64,000 nt of DNA, taken from Gammaproteobacteria bacterium (GTDB taxonomy: Bacteria > Pseudomonadota > Gammaproteobacteria > Ga0077536). The notes beneath the pieces were generated by a model that was not told the origin of the DNA, made no database searches, and saw nothing but the letters and a program-made list of their open reading frames with translations. This document shows, piece after piece, positions 34,561 to 45,549 of the stretch. The stretch is from NCBI GenBank assembly GCA_021773835.1, contig JAJFJQ010000052.1, forward strand, positions 62,001-126,000, written 5' to 3'. Within the stretch, counting starts at the first letter, position 1, and every line of letters begins with the position of its first letter. Position numbers and translations under genes: made by a program.

Positions 34561-35055
34561 TTATTTAGGTGTTCGTGATCGACGGGCAGCGTTCGCATGG
34601 GCCCGGCGCCAGCGCCATGGTGCGATAAATTCGGAACGCCATAGGCCGATTGCGGCAGCACGCGCTTGCGTTTGTTCGGGAACGTAGCGCGCGCTGTAGC
34701 GAGTGTAGGACACGGCCATACCACGGGCTACAAGCTTTGCATTGAGGTTCTCACCGTTGCTGAAGCAAGTCGCAAGTGCGCGGTTGTACGAATCACGCTC
34801 ACTCCAGGTACAACGCACTTTCGCGCTGCCGATCATTTCTTTCAATGCACGTGTTGCGCTTCGGCCGCAGTCCCACTGTCGGTTCCCAATCCGACAGGTT
34901 TGCTGGCTTTCCGGCGCATCAATGCCAAACAATCGAATTTCAAGCTCGCCAATGCGCAAGCTGTCGCCATCGAGAACCTGTGCTTGACCGTAGACTTCCC
35001 CGGCGCTGGCCGTTGCGCACGCCGAAATCAGGATAAGTGAGGCCCATGGACTCAC
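34561..35055 (-). CDS. Exported thermonuclease-family (SNase) protein
   Basis: 164 residues if the GTG at 35055 is used; an ATG at 35145 would overlap the end of fhs by 40 bases and add a polar 30-residue leader before the signal peptide. The signal region has the core ASLILISACATASA; ISAC could also be read as a lipobox. The nuclease core has QVLDGDSLRI, RLFGIDAPE and the SERDSYNRALATCF block with the expected Arg and Asp residues of staphylococcal-nuclease-like enzymes, and the C-terminal GLWRSEFIAPWRWRR box is typical. Probably cleaves extracellular or periplasmic nucleic acid. Co-directional with fhs. Confidence 0.82.
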   Translation of the reverse strand: MSPWASLILISACATASAGEVYGQAQVLDGDSLRIGELEIRLFGIDAPESQQTCRIGNRQWDCGRSATRALKEMIGSAKVRCTWSERDSYNRALATCFSNGENLNAKLVARGMAVSYTRYSARYVPEQTQARAAAIGLWRSEFIAPWRWRRAHANAARRSRTPK

Positions 35056-35104
35056 TTTGCCGCTACTAGGTCTAATCGAGGTGACCAGAGGGTTATTCCA
35101 GCGG

Positions 35105-36778
35105 CTAGAAAAGGCCGATGATATTGCCGCCCTTGTCGACGTCAATTTTTTCTGCCGCAGGCGACACTGGTAGTCCCGGCATGGTCATCATGTTGCCAGC
35201 AAGCGCGACCACAAAGCGCGCACCTGCGGATAGTCTGACCCCACTGATTTCAACGTTGTGGCCGCTCGGTGCCCCGATCAGTAGCGGGTCTGTAGAAAAT
35301 GACATTTGCGTCTTTGCCATGCATACCGGGAAGTTGCCGTAGTGCTCGTTCAGCTTTTTGATCTCGGCATGCACTTTAGTGTTGGCGCTGATCCCGCTTG
35401 CGCCATAAATCTTCGTCGCAATTGCGTTCATTTTGTCCCATAGCGAATCGGTTTCGGCATATACATAAGTATGCCGTTGCGTCTGTTTGTCGACGATATC
35501 CGCTACCGTCCGGGCGAGTTCTTCGGCCCCTGCGCCACCATCGGCCCAGTGTTTGGCGACAACCGCTACGCCACCGAGCGCTTCAACCTTGGACTTGAGT
35601 AAATCCACCTCGGCATCGGTGTCGTTAGTGAAATGATTGATAGATACAACCGCGGGCAAACCATAGTGCTGCGTAATATTCGTTAAATGCCGTTCTAGAT
35701 TCACCATGCCACGCTCTAGCGCTGCAAGGTCCTCTTTATTGAGCGCGTCTTTGGCAACGCCACCGTGATATTTGAGCGCACGGATGGTTGCAACCAGCAC
35801 CACTGCCTGAGGTTCGAGCCCAGCCATTCGGCATTTGATGTCGATAAATTTTTCCGCCCCTAGGTCGGCGCCGAATCCGGCTTCGGTTACGACGTAGTCG
35901 GCTAGCTTCAATGCGGTCTTCGTCGCCGTAACGCTATTGCAACCATGCGCGATATTCGCAAACGGGCCGCCGTGGACGAATGCGATGTTGTTCTCAAGTG
36001 TCTGTACGACATTCGGTTTAATCGCGTCTTTGAGCAATGCAGCCATCGCCCCATGAGCGTTCAGATCGGACGCTATAACTGGCTTGCGCTCTCCGCGTGT
36101 ATAGGCGACGACGATATTGCCGAGCCGCTCACGTAAGTCATGGAGTGAGGTGGCGAGGCAGAAGATTGCCATGACTTCTGACGCGACCGTGATGTCGTAG
36201 CCGTCTTCACGAGAAAATCCGTTGGCCGTGCCACCGAGGCCCACCACGATATCGCGCAGAGCCCGATCGTTCATATCGACGACGCGCTTCCAGGCAATCA
36301 ATCTAGGGTCGATATTGAGTTTGTTGCCGTGGTGAATATGATTGTCGATGAGCGCTGATAATAGATTATGCGCAGTGCCGATCGCATGGAAGTCCCCGGT
36401 GAAATGTAAATTGATGTCCTCCATCGGAACCACTTGCGCATAGCCGCCGCCGGCCGCGCCGCCTTTCATGCCGAAGCAAGGACCAAGAGACGGTTCACGC
36501 AGACAAACGATCGATTGCTTACCAATGCGGTTGAGGCCATCGCTGAGACCAACGCTGGTGGTCGTTTTACCTTCGCCGGCTGGGGTCGGGCTAACGGCAG
36601 TCACTAGTATTAACTTACCGTCAGCTTTGTCGCGCAATGAATCGATGTAATCGAGCGATAGCTTGGCTTTATAGTGTCCATATGGTTCGAGGTGTTCGCT
36701 CTCGATCCCGAATTGCGCATCCGCCAATTCGATGATGCGTCGCTTGGTTGCAGCTTGCGCAATTTCAATGTCAGACAT
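35105..36778 (-). CDS. fhs: Formate-tetrahydrofolate ligase
   Basis: 557 residues. N-terminal P-loop [14 protein letters not shown], formate/folate-site blocks [20 protein letters not shown] and [16 protein letters not shown], and the C-terminal [15 protein letters not shown] ending. It makes 10-formyl-THF from formate, ATP and THF, feeding purine synthesis and one-carbon metabolism; purB and purL lie elsewhere in this window. The leader (36779-37002) has possible stems but no riboswitch I recognise. Divergent from the CLC gene. Confidence 0.97.
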   Translation of the reverse strand: MSDIEIAQAATKRRIIELADAQFGIESEHLEPYGHYKAKLSLDYIDSLRDKADGKLILVTAVSPTPAGEGKTTTSVGLSDGLNRIGKQSIVCLREPSLGPCFGMKGGAAGGGYAQVVPMEDINLHFTGDFHAIGTAHNLLSALIDNHIHHGNKLNIDPRLIAWKRVVDMNDRALRDIVVGLGGTANGFSREDGYDITVASEVMAIFCLATSLHDLRERLGNIVVAYTRGERKPVIASDLNAHGAMAALLKDAIKPNVVQTLENNIAFVHGGPFANIAHGCNSVTATKTALKLADYVVTEAGFGADLGAEKFIDIKCRMAGLEPQAVVLVATIRALKYHGGVAKDALNKEDLAALERGMVNLERHLTNITQHYGLPAVVSINHFTNDTDAEVDLLKSKVEALGGVAVVAKHWADGGAGAEELARTVADIVDKQTQRHTYVYAETDSLWDKMNAIATKIYGASGISANTKVHAEIKKLNEHYGNFPVCMAKTQMSFSTDPLLIGAPSGHNVEISGVRLSAGARFVVALAGNMMTMPGLPVSPAAEKIDVDKGGNIIGLF

Positions 36779-36997
36779 TACTCGTTGTCCTGTGAGGTGG
36801 GGTTAAAGAAGTCGCTAGACGGGAATGGGTGGTGTGCGATCTGTTATCATGCCGTCGCCGGATCTTCCTGAAGTAGTAGGGATTTGGCAGAGACCGAGCG
36901 GGAATCTCGTCTCGCGGTGCCCGGCAAAGTCCCGCATATATTAGCATCTGTTTGACCTGGATTTCTTTAAGCTTCGGATCCCACACTCGCGCGCCCA

Positions 36998-37017
36998 ATT
37001 GAATGAAATTATTCAAT
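36998..37017 (+). other. Hairpin enclosing the CLC gene start codon
   Basis: ATTGAAT (36998-37004) pairs with ATTCAAT (37011-37017) around a six-base loop; the ATG at 37003-37005 lies in the left arm and loop. No ribosome-binding site is visible, so initiation may be weak or structure-dependent. Confidence 0.4.
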
Positions 37018-38739
37018 GCCATCCCGCCCGCGTTCGAACGCTTCCGTTTGCGATTAGCGTCGTCACAAGCTGGTATCGGTTTGGCGCTGCTGGGATTGCT
37101 TGGTGGATTGTTAGCCGGGGGCCTAATCGTTTTATTTCGCCTACTAATTGAGTTTGTTCAGGGCACCTATATTCCCTTCGGTGACGTCGAAAACTATGAA
37201 GCACTGCCGGCGCTCGCACGTTTCTGCTTACCGCTAGGCGGTGCAGTGATTATTGGCGTGTGGTTTCAGTGGCTGAGCCCTTCCGGGCGGCGTGTCGGCA
37301 TTATTCACGTCATGGAGCGTTTGCAGTATCACGAAGGACATTTACCGATAAAGAATCTAGCGACGCAATTTTTTGCCGGTTCAATTGCGTTGATTTGTGG
37401 GCACTCTGTGGGGCGAGAGGCCCCAAGCGTCCATTTGGGTGCCGCCACAGCCAGTTTGTGCGGCCAGTTCTTCAAGCTGCCGAACAACAGTATTCGCACC
37501 TTAGTCGCATGCGGATCGGCGGCAGCGATTGCGGCGTCATTTAATACCCCACTCGCTGGGGTCATCTTCGCCATGGAAGTGGTGATGATGGAATACACAA
37601 TTGCGGGCTTCATACCCGTAATTTTAGCGGCGGTCGTCGCAACAATAATAAGCCGGAGCGTGTTTGGCGACGGTTCTCTGTTCTACGTGCCGCAACTGAC
37701 CTTGGGATCGATGTGGGATCTCGTTTATATACTTTTCATGGGCATCTGCCTTGGCGCATTGTCAGCATTGTTCGTCGCCGCGATCCGATATTTTTCCCGG
37801 CTCGCGAAAAAGGTACCAATTGCGGTCGCCATCATCGCCGCCGGTACGCTGGTTGGGGTGATTGCGCTCGAGATACCAGCGGTAATGGGAATGGGTTATG
37901 ACACGGTTAACGCCGCGATTCTCGGGGATATCGCCATTCAGAGCTTGCTGCTGATAATGGTGGCAAAACTTATCGCCAGTTCCGCCTGTGTCGCGGTGGG
38001 GATCCCCGGTGGCTTGATCGGACCGACAATCGTAATGGGGGCAATGGTCGGTGGCCTATTCGCCTTTGGCAGCGATCACATTCCCGGATTGAGCTCGGGA
38101 CAAGGTTTATTCGTGATGTTGGGCATGGGGGCCATGATGAGCGCCGCGCTACAAGCCCCACTGGCCGGATTGATGGCGATATTGGAGTTGACGGCGAATC
38201 CCCACCTAATTCTCCCGGCAATGTTGGCGGTGGTGAGCGCTAATGTGACGGCTAAAGAAATCTTCCAGCAGGATTCTGTATTCTCGATGTTGATGCAGGA
38301 TGCAGGACTCGACTATCGCAACGATCCTATCTCGCAAAGTTTACGACGCGTAGGCGTTGCTTCAGTAATGAACCGAAACTTCGTCGAGAGCGAAGCGCTG
38401 GTCGATCGTGACAGTGCGCGCGGCCTACTGGAAAAAACGCCGCAATGGATCATCGTTCGCAGTAGTGATGAAAACCGCAATTTGTTGCCGGCCGCCGACC
38501 TAGCGCGATTTCTCGAGGATCATGAAGCCGAAAATATAGACTTAATGGAGATCCCCGCACACCGCCGAGAGATCGTCCCGATCCATATGCAGGCGTCATT
38601 GCAAGAGGCTCGGGTGGTATTAGAGGATTCCGATGCGGAAGCCATTTACGTGCGGCGGCAGATCGCCCCGCTCACCTATCGAACCTTTGGCTTGTTGTTG
38701 CGCCAGGATGTCGAGTCGAACTATGTCCTGCGGCGTTAA
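37003..38739 (+). CDS. CLC-family chloride channel or antiporter
   Basis: 578 residues. CLC core of about ten or more helices with GHSVGREAPSVHLG (filter region; canonical GREGP is GREAP here), ASFNTPLAGVIFAMEVV and GIPGGLIGPTIVMGA. A C-terminal region of about 150 residues with CBS-like segments (from VASVMNRNFVESEAL) follows. It moves Cl-, perhaps exchanging it for protons through the glutamate of GRE. The gap upstream to fhs is 224 bases and divergent. Start-codon hairpin as noted separately. Confidence 0.9.
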   Translation: MKLFNAIPPAFERFRLRLASSQAGIGLALLGLLGGLLAGGLIVLFRLLIEFVQGTYIPFGDVENYEALPALARFCLPLGGAVIIGVWFQWLSPSGRRVGIIHVMERLQYHEGHLPIKNLATQFFAGSIALICGHSVGREAPSVHLGAATASLCGQFFKLPNNSIRTLVACGSAAAIAASFNTPLAGVIFAMEVVMMEYTIAGFIPVILAAVVATIISRSVFGDGSLFYVPQLTLGSMWDLVYILFMGICLGALSALFVAAIRYFSRLAKKVPIAVAIIAAGTLVGVIALEIPAVMGMGYDTVNAAILGDIAIQSLLLIMVAKLIASSACVAVGIPGGLIGPTIVMGAMVGGLFAFGSDHIPGLSSGQGLFVMLGMGAMMSAALQAPLAGLMAILELTANPHLILPAMLAVVSANVTAKEIFQQDSVFSMLMQDAGLDYRNDPISQSLRRVGVASVMNRNFVESEALVDRDSARGLLEKTPQWIIVRSSDENRNLLPAADLARFLEDHEAENIDLMEIPAHRREIVPIHMQASLQEARVVLEDSDAEAIYVRRQIAPLTYRTFGLLLRQDVESNYVLRR

Positions 38740-38969
38740 AAGCGCTTGTTTTGGCTTGGCCGCTGAGCGGTGCTAATAAGACGGTAGTTCGGCGTGGCGA
38801 GCCAGGGCCTCGATATCCCATGAGCGGTCCTTAGGCCGTTGAGAATAGTTGACCGTTCTGGTAGCTTGAAGTGCGACATGGGACGGTTCAGCAACAGCAC
38901 AAATAGCAATAAATTCCGACCCTCGCACGACCCCGTTTGCAACGCTCGATTCGCCGTAAAGGTCCTCTA

Positions 38970-40611
38970 ATGACGCGCTACGTCTTTACCACCGGTGGGG
39001 TCGTGTCGTCGTTGGGTAAGGGCATCGCATCTGCGTCGCTGGCAGCAATTCTAGAAGCCCGCGGTCTCGATATTGCGATGATCAAACTCGACCCCTACAT
39101 CAATGTCGACCCGGGCACCATGAGCCCATTTCAGCATGGCGAAGTATTCGTTACCGACGACGGCGCAGAGACGGACCTCGATCTCGGTCACTACGAACGC
39201 TTCGTTAAATTCCGCACCACCGCAAAAAGTAATTTTACAACCGGGCGGATCTACGAAAACGTGATCCGCAAAGAACGGCAGGGAGAGTATCTCGGTGGTA
39301 CGGTGCAGGTAATTCCCCATATCACGGACGAAATCATCCGGTCGATTAAGGCCGGCGCCGGCAACGCCGAAATTGCTATGGTCGAGATTGGCGGTACGGT
39401 CGGCGACATTGAGTCGCTGCCTTTCCTAGAGGCAATTCGGCAGATGCGAATGGAATTGGGACAGAAAAGTACCCTGTTTATCCATTTGACCCTGGTTCCC
39501 TATATTCCGTCAGCCGGTGAAATTAAAACGAAGCCAACTCAGCACTCGGTGAAGGAGTTGCGGTCGATCGGCATTCAACCAGATATCTTGTTATGTCGGG
39601 TCGACCGCCCGCTGCCGGCGTCGGAGAAGCGCAAAATCGCATTGTTTACCAACGTCGAGGAGCGTGCCGTTATTCCTGCCTATGACGCGGATTCGATCTA
39701 TATGATTCCATCCATGCTGCACGATGAAGGCCTCGATGAAATCGTGATCGAAAAATTCGCGATCGAGGCGCCGGATGCAGATCTCAGCGAATGGCGGTCG
39801 GTCGTCGACGGGTTGCACAACCCAGTCCGCGAGTTGACCATCGCGATGGTCGGTAAGTATGTTGATCTCACAGAATCTTATAAGTCCTTGTCTGAAGCGC
39901 TCATTCACGCTGGCATCCACACACATACCCGGGTCAACATTCGCTATTTCGATTCCGAGCAGATCGAACGCGAAGGGATCGCCTGCCTGGCTAATGTCGA
40001 TGCCATCTTGGTCCCGGGCGGTTTCGGCGAGCGCGGAATTGAAGGAAAGATCGTCGCCGCTCGATACGCCCGTGAGTCGAAGATCCCCTACTTAGGGATC
40101 TGTCTTGGTATGCAGGTTGCGGTGATCGAAAGTGCACGAAACTGTGCCAATCTACGCGACGCGCATAGTACGGAATTCAATCCGAACACACCGCACCCCG
40201 TAATCGGGTTGATTACAGAATGGACTACAAGTGACGGGACGCTCGAACGTCGAAGCGAAGGCGACAATAAGGGTGGGACGATGAGACTCGGCGGACAGCA
40301 ATGCAAAGTCGCGCCCAACAGTTTCGTTGCGCGTGCCTATGGCACCGAAGTTATAACGGAACGCCATCGCCATCGTTACGAATTCAACAATAAATACATG
40401 ATGGAGTTGGAGGCCGCGGGTTTGCGTATCGCCGGACGGTCGATCGATGGCAACCTGGTTGAGATAATCGAGATCCCGGACCACCCATGGTTTGTCGGAT
40501 GCCAGTTTCATCCGGAATTTACCTCGACCCCACGCGACGGCCATCCGTTGTTCAATGCATTTCTTACCGCTGCCCTCAACTATCAGCGCTCTACCGAGGC
40601 CGAGGTTCCCG

Positions 40612-40625
<14 letters not shown>
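38970..40625 (+). CDS. pyrG: CTP synthase
   Basis: 551 residues from the ATG at 38970 (AAAGG upstream); an in-frame ATG at 38937 is less likely since the family starts with the [17 protein letters not shown] block. Amidoligase domain to about 270, then a class I glutamine amidotransferase with GICLGMQ, nucleophile Cys 378 and C-terminal HPEF. It converts UTP, ATP and glutamine to CTP. First gene of the pyrG-kdsA-eno-ftsB-ispD-ispF run; its end overlaps the kdsA start by 14 bases. Confidence 0.98.
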
Positions 40626-42740
<2,115 letters not shown>

Positions 42741-42747
42741 TACTTCA

Positions 42748-43062
42748 GTGCGGGTGATCACTTTCGTGCTCGTCGTGATGTTAATCTACCTGCAATACAT
42801 CTTGTGGTTCAGCAAGGGTGGGATCCGGGATGAACGAATGCTCCGGCGCACGGTTGCGGAGCAGCAAGCCGAGATTGGCGCCCTTAAAGAACGCAACCAA
42901 GCACTCGCCGCCGAGGTACGCGACTTGAAGCAAGGTATGGATGCGATTGAGGAGCTGGCGCGGAGCGAGATGGGCATGATCAAAGACGGCGAACTGTTTT
43001 TTCAGATAATTAAGCCGCAGTCGACACTTCCACAAGCCGCCGAGCTAGACCGCAATGAATGA
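42748..43062 (+). CDS. ftsB: Cell division protein FtsB
   Basis: 104 residues from a GTG 7 bases after eno. Short cytoplasmic end, one membrane helix (3-20, VITFVLVVMLIYLQYILWF), then a coiled coil (30-75) ending in a conserved ELARSEMGMIKDGE box. FtsB joins FtsL and FtsQ at the divisome. Overlaps ispD by 8 bases. Confidence 0.95.
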   Translation: MRVITFVLVVMLIYLQYILWFSKGGIRDERMLRRTVAEQQAEIGALKERNQALAAEVRDLKQGMDAIEELARSEMGMIKDGELFFQIIKPQSTLPQAAELDRNE

Positions 43063-43759
43063 CGCTGCGGTTTGGGCGGTTGTACCTGCCGCCGGTAAGG
43101 GAATGCGCATGGGCTCTGAGACGCCGAAGCAATACTTGTTGCTTGCCGGGAAGCCTGTTGTGCAGCATACACTTGAGGTCTTGATCGAGCACCCACAAAT
43201 CACCGGGGTCGCAATCGTGATCGCAGCGGACGATGCCCACTGGTCGGTATGCGCCAATTCGATTTCAAGCGAATTGCGAGTCGCCACTGGTGGCGCTGAA
43301 CGATGCCATTCGGTGCTCGCCGGGCTCGAAAATTTGAGCGACATTGCAAGCGACGACGATTGGGTTTTGGTGCACGATGCAGCGCGACCGTGTCTGCGCG
43401 CGAGCGATATCAATCACATGATCGAAGCGCTTCGCGCTAGCACCACCGGTGGGATCCTCGCTGTTCCTGTCGGTGACACCTTGAAGCGCTGTAATGCCGA
43501 TAACGAGATTGAAAGTACTGTGGACCGTACGCGGTTGTGGCGTGCACTGACGCCGCAGATGTTTCGCATCGGTACCTTGCGCGCAGCAATCGACGCGGCT
43601 TTAAACAAGGGCGTGTTAGTGACCGACGAAGCCCAGGCGATAGAGGCTTTTGGGGTAACACCAAGAGTCGTACAGGGTCACGCGGACAATATTAAGATCA
43701 CCCATCCCACGGATCTCGCACTTGCGGAGGTCTTTCTGCAGGCTCAAGGCAGGGCGTGA
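43055..43759 (+). CDS. ispD: 2-C-methyl-D-erythritol 4-phosphate cytidylyltransferase
   Basis: 234 residues. N-terminal nucleotide-binding motif PAAGKGMRMGSETPKQY, VLVHDAARPC, and the VDRTRLWRALTPQMFR block near 150 support the CTP-dependent step of the MEP isoprenoid pathway. It overlaps ftsB and is followed 73 bases later by ispF. Confidence 0.97.
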   Translation: MNDAAVWAVVPAAGKGMRMGSETPKQYLLLAGKPVVQHTLEVLIEHPQITGVAIVIAADDAHWSVCANSISSELRVATGGAERCHSVLAGLENLSDIASDDDWVLVHDAARPCLRASDINHMIEALRASTTGGILAVPVGDTLKRCNADNEIESTVDRTRLWRALTPQMFRIGTLRAAIDAALNKGVLVTDEAQAIEAFGVTPRVVQGHADNIKITHPTDLALAEVFLQAQGRA

Positions 43760-43832
43760 TGTGATCCTTACGGTCGCATGCATGCGTGGCCCGGGCCGAT
43801 TTGGTGCTAATTAATCGAGAGAAATATTTGGA

Positions 43833-44318
43833 ATGACGTCAAGAATCAGGATCGGCCATGGATATGACGCACATCGTTTTCAAGCAGGCGATGTCGTTGT
43901 AATAGGTGGCGTACGCATTCCGTTCGATCATTCCCTGGCGGCACATTCCGACGGTGACGTACTGTTGCATGCGGTCTGCGATGCGCTGTTGGGTGCGGCA
44001 GCGCTCGGTGACATCGGCCGACATTTTCCCGATTCGAACGTCGAGTTCAAAGGTGTCGACAGCCGTGTGCTACTGCGCGAAGTTGCCAAACTGATCCATG
44101 GCGAAAACATGAGTGTGCTAAACGTCGACGCCACGCTTATTGCTGAGCGCCCAAAGATTGCGCCCCATGTAGACACAATGCGTTCCAACATAGCTGCTGA
44201 CCTCGGCATTGCCGTCGGTCAAGTCAATGTGAAGGGAACAACCACCGAAAAGATGGGTTTTACCGGTCGCGGAGAAGGGATCGCTGCGGATGCGGTTGCG
44301 CTTATCGAGCAGCTCTGA
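43833..44318 (+). CDS. ispF: 2-C-methyl-D-erythritol 2,4-cyclodiphosphate synthase
   Basis: 161 residues. GHGYDAHRF (Asp-x-His zinc ligands), [23 protein letters not shown] and the C-terminal [15 protein letters not shown] are diagnostic. It makes the cyclic diphosphate in the MEP pathway. It ends one base before the stop of the convergent Smr gene, and truD/surE, the usual next genes in enterobacteria, are absent. Confidence 0.97.
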   Translation: MTSRIRIGHGYDAHRFQAGDVVVIGGVRIPFDHSLAAHSDGDVLLHAVCDALLGAAALGDIGRHFPDSNVEFKGVDSRVLLREVAKLIHGENMSVLNVDATLIAERPKIAPHVDTMRSNIAADLGIAVGQVNVKGTTTEKMGFTGRGEGIAADAVALIEQL

Positions 44319-44319
44319 T

Positions 44320-44871
44320 TTAGCGCCCCTTCAACAAGACATACAACGCGCCTGTACCGCCATCTACTGGTCGCGCAGACACAAAGGCTAATACTGTGTC
44401 CCAGCGTGACAACCAGAGTGCGACCTTTGGTTTAAGCACCGGCATTTTGCCTGGTGAACGGTGCCCTTTGCCATGGATAACCCGAACGCAAACGAGTCCA
44501 CGATCACTAGCGCGTTGTAGGAACTCGGCCAGGTCTGTTCTGGCCTGCGCGACGCTGAGACCGTGCAGGTCAACTTCAGCTTGTACGGCATATTGTCCGC
44601 GACGAAGCTTGCGCATAACCACACGAGATACGCCGGAACGCTGAAAGACGGCTTCGTCACCGTACTCGAGCTCCGAATAGTCGAGTTTCCCATTGGCCAT
44701 TTCGTCGAGGACCGCGGCATTATCCCTCTGTGACTGCGCGGGCAGCGGCGGCGGCGGCGCCTTACGCACAACCAAGGTCTCGGTTGCGAGTGGTTGCACG
44801 TCCTTTACCGCGTTGCGAAACAGGCTCGCGTCGTCAGCGGAATTTATGTCGTTGTCATCGCCCATTAGCAT
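44320..44871 (-). CDS. Smr-domain protein (SmrA/SmrB-like endonuclease)
   Basis: 183 residues from the ATG at 44871 (44865 also possible). Residues 1-90 are a variable, Pro-bearing region; the C-terminal Smr domain begins VDLHGLSVAQART and has the HGKGHRSPG nucleic-acid-binding loop and LKPKVALWLSR. Smr domains cleave DNA or, in SmrB, mRNA on collided ribosomes. It begins 47 bases after the isochorismatase-fold gene, so the two are probably co-transcribed. Confidence 0.9.
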   Translation of the reverse strand: MLMGDDNDINSADDASLFRNAVKDVQPLATETLVVRKAPPPPLPAQSQRDNAAVLDEMANGKLDYSELEYGDEAVFQRSGVSRVVMRKLRRGQYAVQAEVDLHGLSVAQARTDLAEFLQRASDRGLVCVRVIHGKGHRSPGKMPVLKPKVALWLSRWDTVLAFVSARPVDGGTGALYVLLKGR

Positions 44872-44918
44872 CGGCCGATTGAAAGAAAACGTAGATGTAG
44901 TCGTATGCAAGCTTCGCG

Positions 44919-45464
44919 CTACCCGCCGAGGTAGTCTGCGGTTGAAACCACGCTCGCGTAAGGTGCTGCAAGTGCCGCCATAAAAGATCCGTGAACCTGA
45001 GTAGCGGCGACGGTGTTGCCGTTGAATTCTAGGTCTCGAGTCGCACACGCGTCCTCAACAACCGTGCATTCGAAGCCGAGGTCAAAAGCAGCGCGCGTCG
45101 TCGCGTCGATACACATGTGACTCATAGCGCCGACAATAACTAGCTGGTCGATCCCCGCATCACGCAACTGCACTTCGAGATCGGTAGCGCGAAAGGCATT
45201 GGGGAAGTTTTTCTGGACGACAAGCTCGCCGGCATTTGGAGAAACTGAGGTATGGTGCTTTGCGCCGTCCGTATCGGGGATAAAAAAAGTGGCGCCCGGG
45301 CGTACGGATAGGTGTTGAATGTGGTAAAGCGGTGCTTTACGTTCGCGAAACGATTCGAGCACTCGACCGGCATTGTCGGCCGCACCATTCATGCCTACCA
45401 GTTCCATCGTTCCACCGGGGAAATAGTCGTTTTGGATGTCAACGAGAATAAGTGCTTGGTTCAT
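44919..45464 (-). CDS. Isochorismatase-fold cysteine hydrolase
   Basis: 181 residues. The catalytic triad pattern is visible: Asp in ILVDIQNDYF (residue 9), a Lys in VVQKNFPNAF and Cys in GAMSHMCIDATTR (near 118). Relatives are amidases such as nicotinamidase and N-carbamoyl hydrolases; the substrate is not determinable. Upstream neighbour purL is on the same strand with an 85-base gap. Confidence 0.9.
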   Translation of the reverse strand: MNQALILVDIQNDYFPGGTMELVGMNGAADNAGRVLESFRERKAPLYHIQHLSVRPGATFFIPDTDGAKHHTSVSPNAGELVVQKNFPNAFRATDLEVQLRDAGIDQLVIVGAMSHMCIDATTRAAFDLGFECTVVEDACATRDLEFNGNTVAATQVHGSFMAALAAPYASVVSTADYLGG

Positions 45465-45549
45465 TGCGGCTCGCTTTGGTGGTTTAGGGGCTACAAATTT
45501 AGCACAAGGTGGCGCGCTTCAGGGGATCCCGGGCATCAAGCGCAGATAA

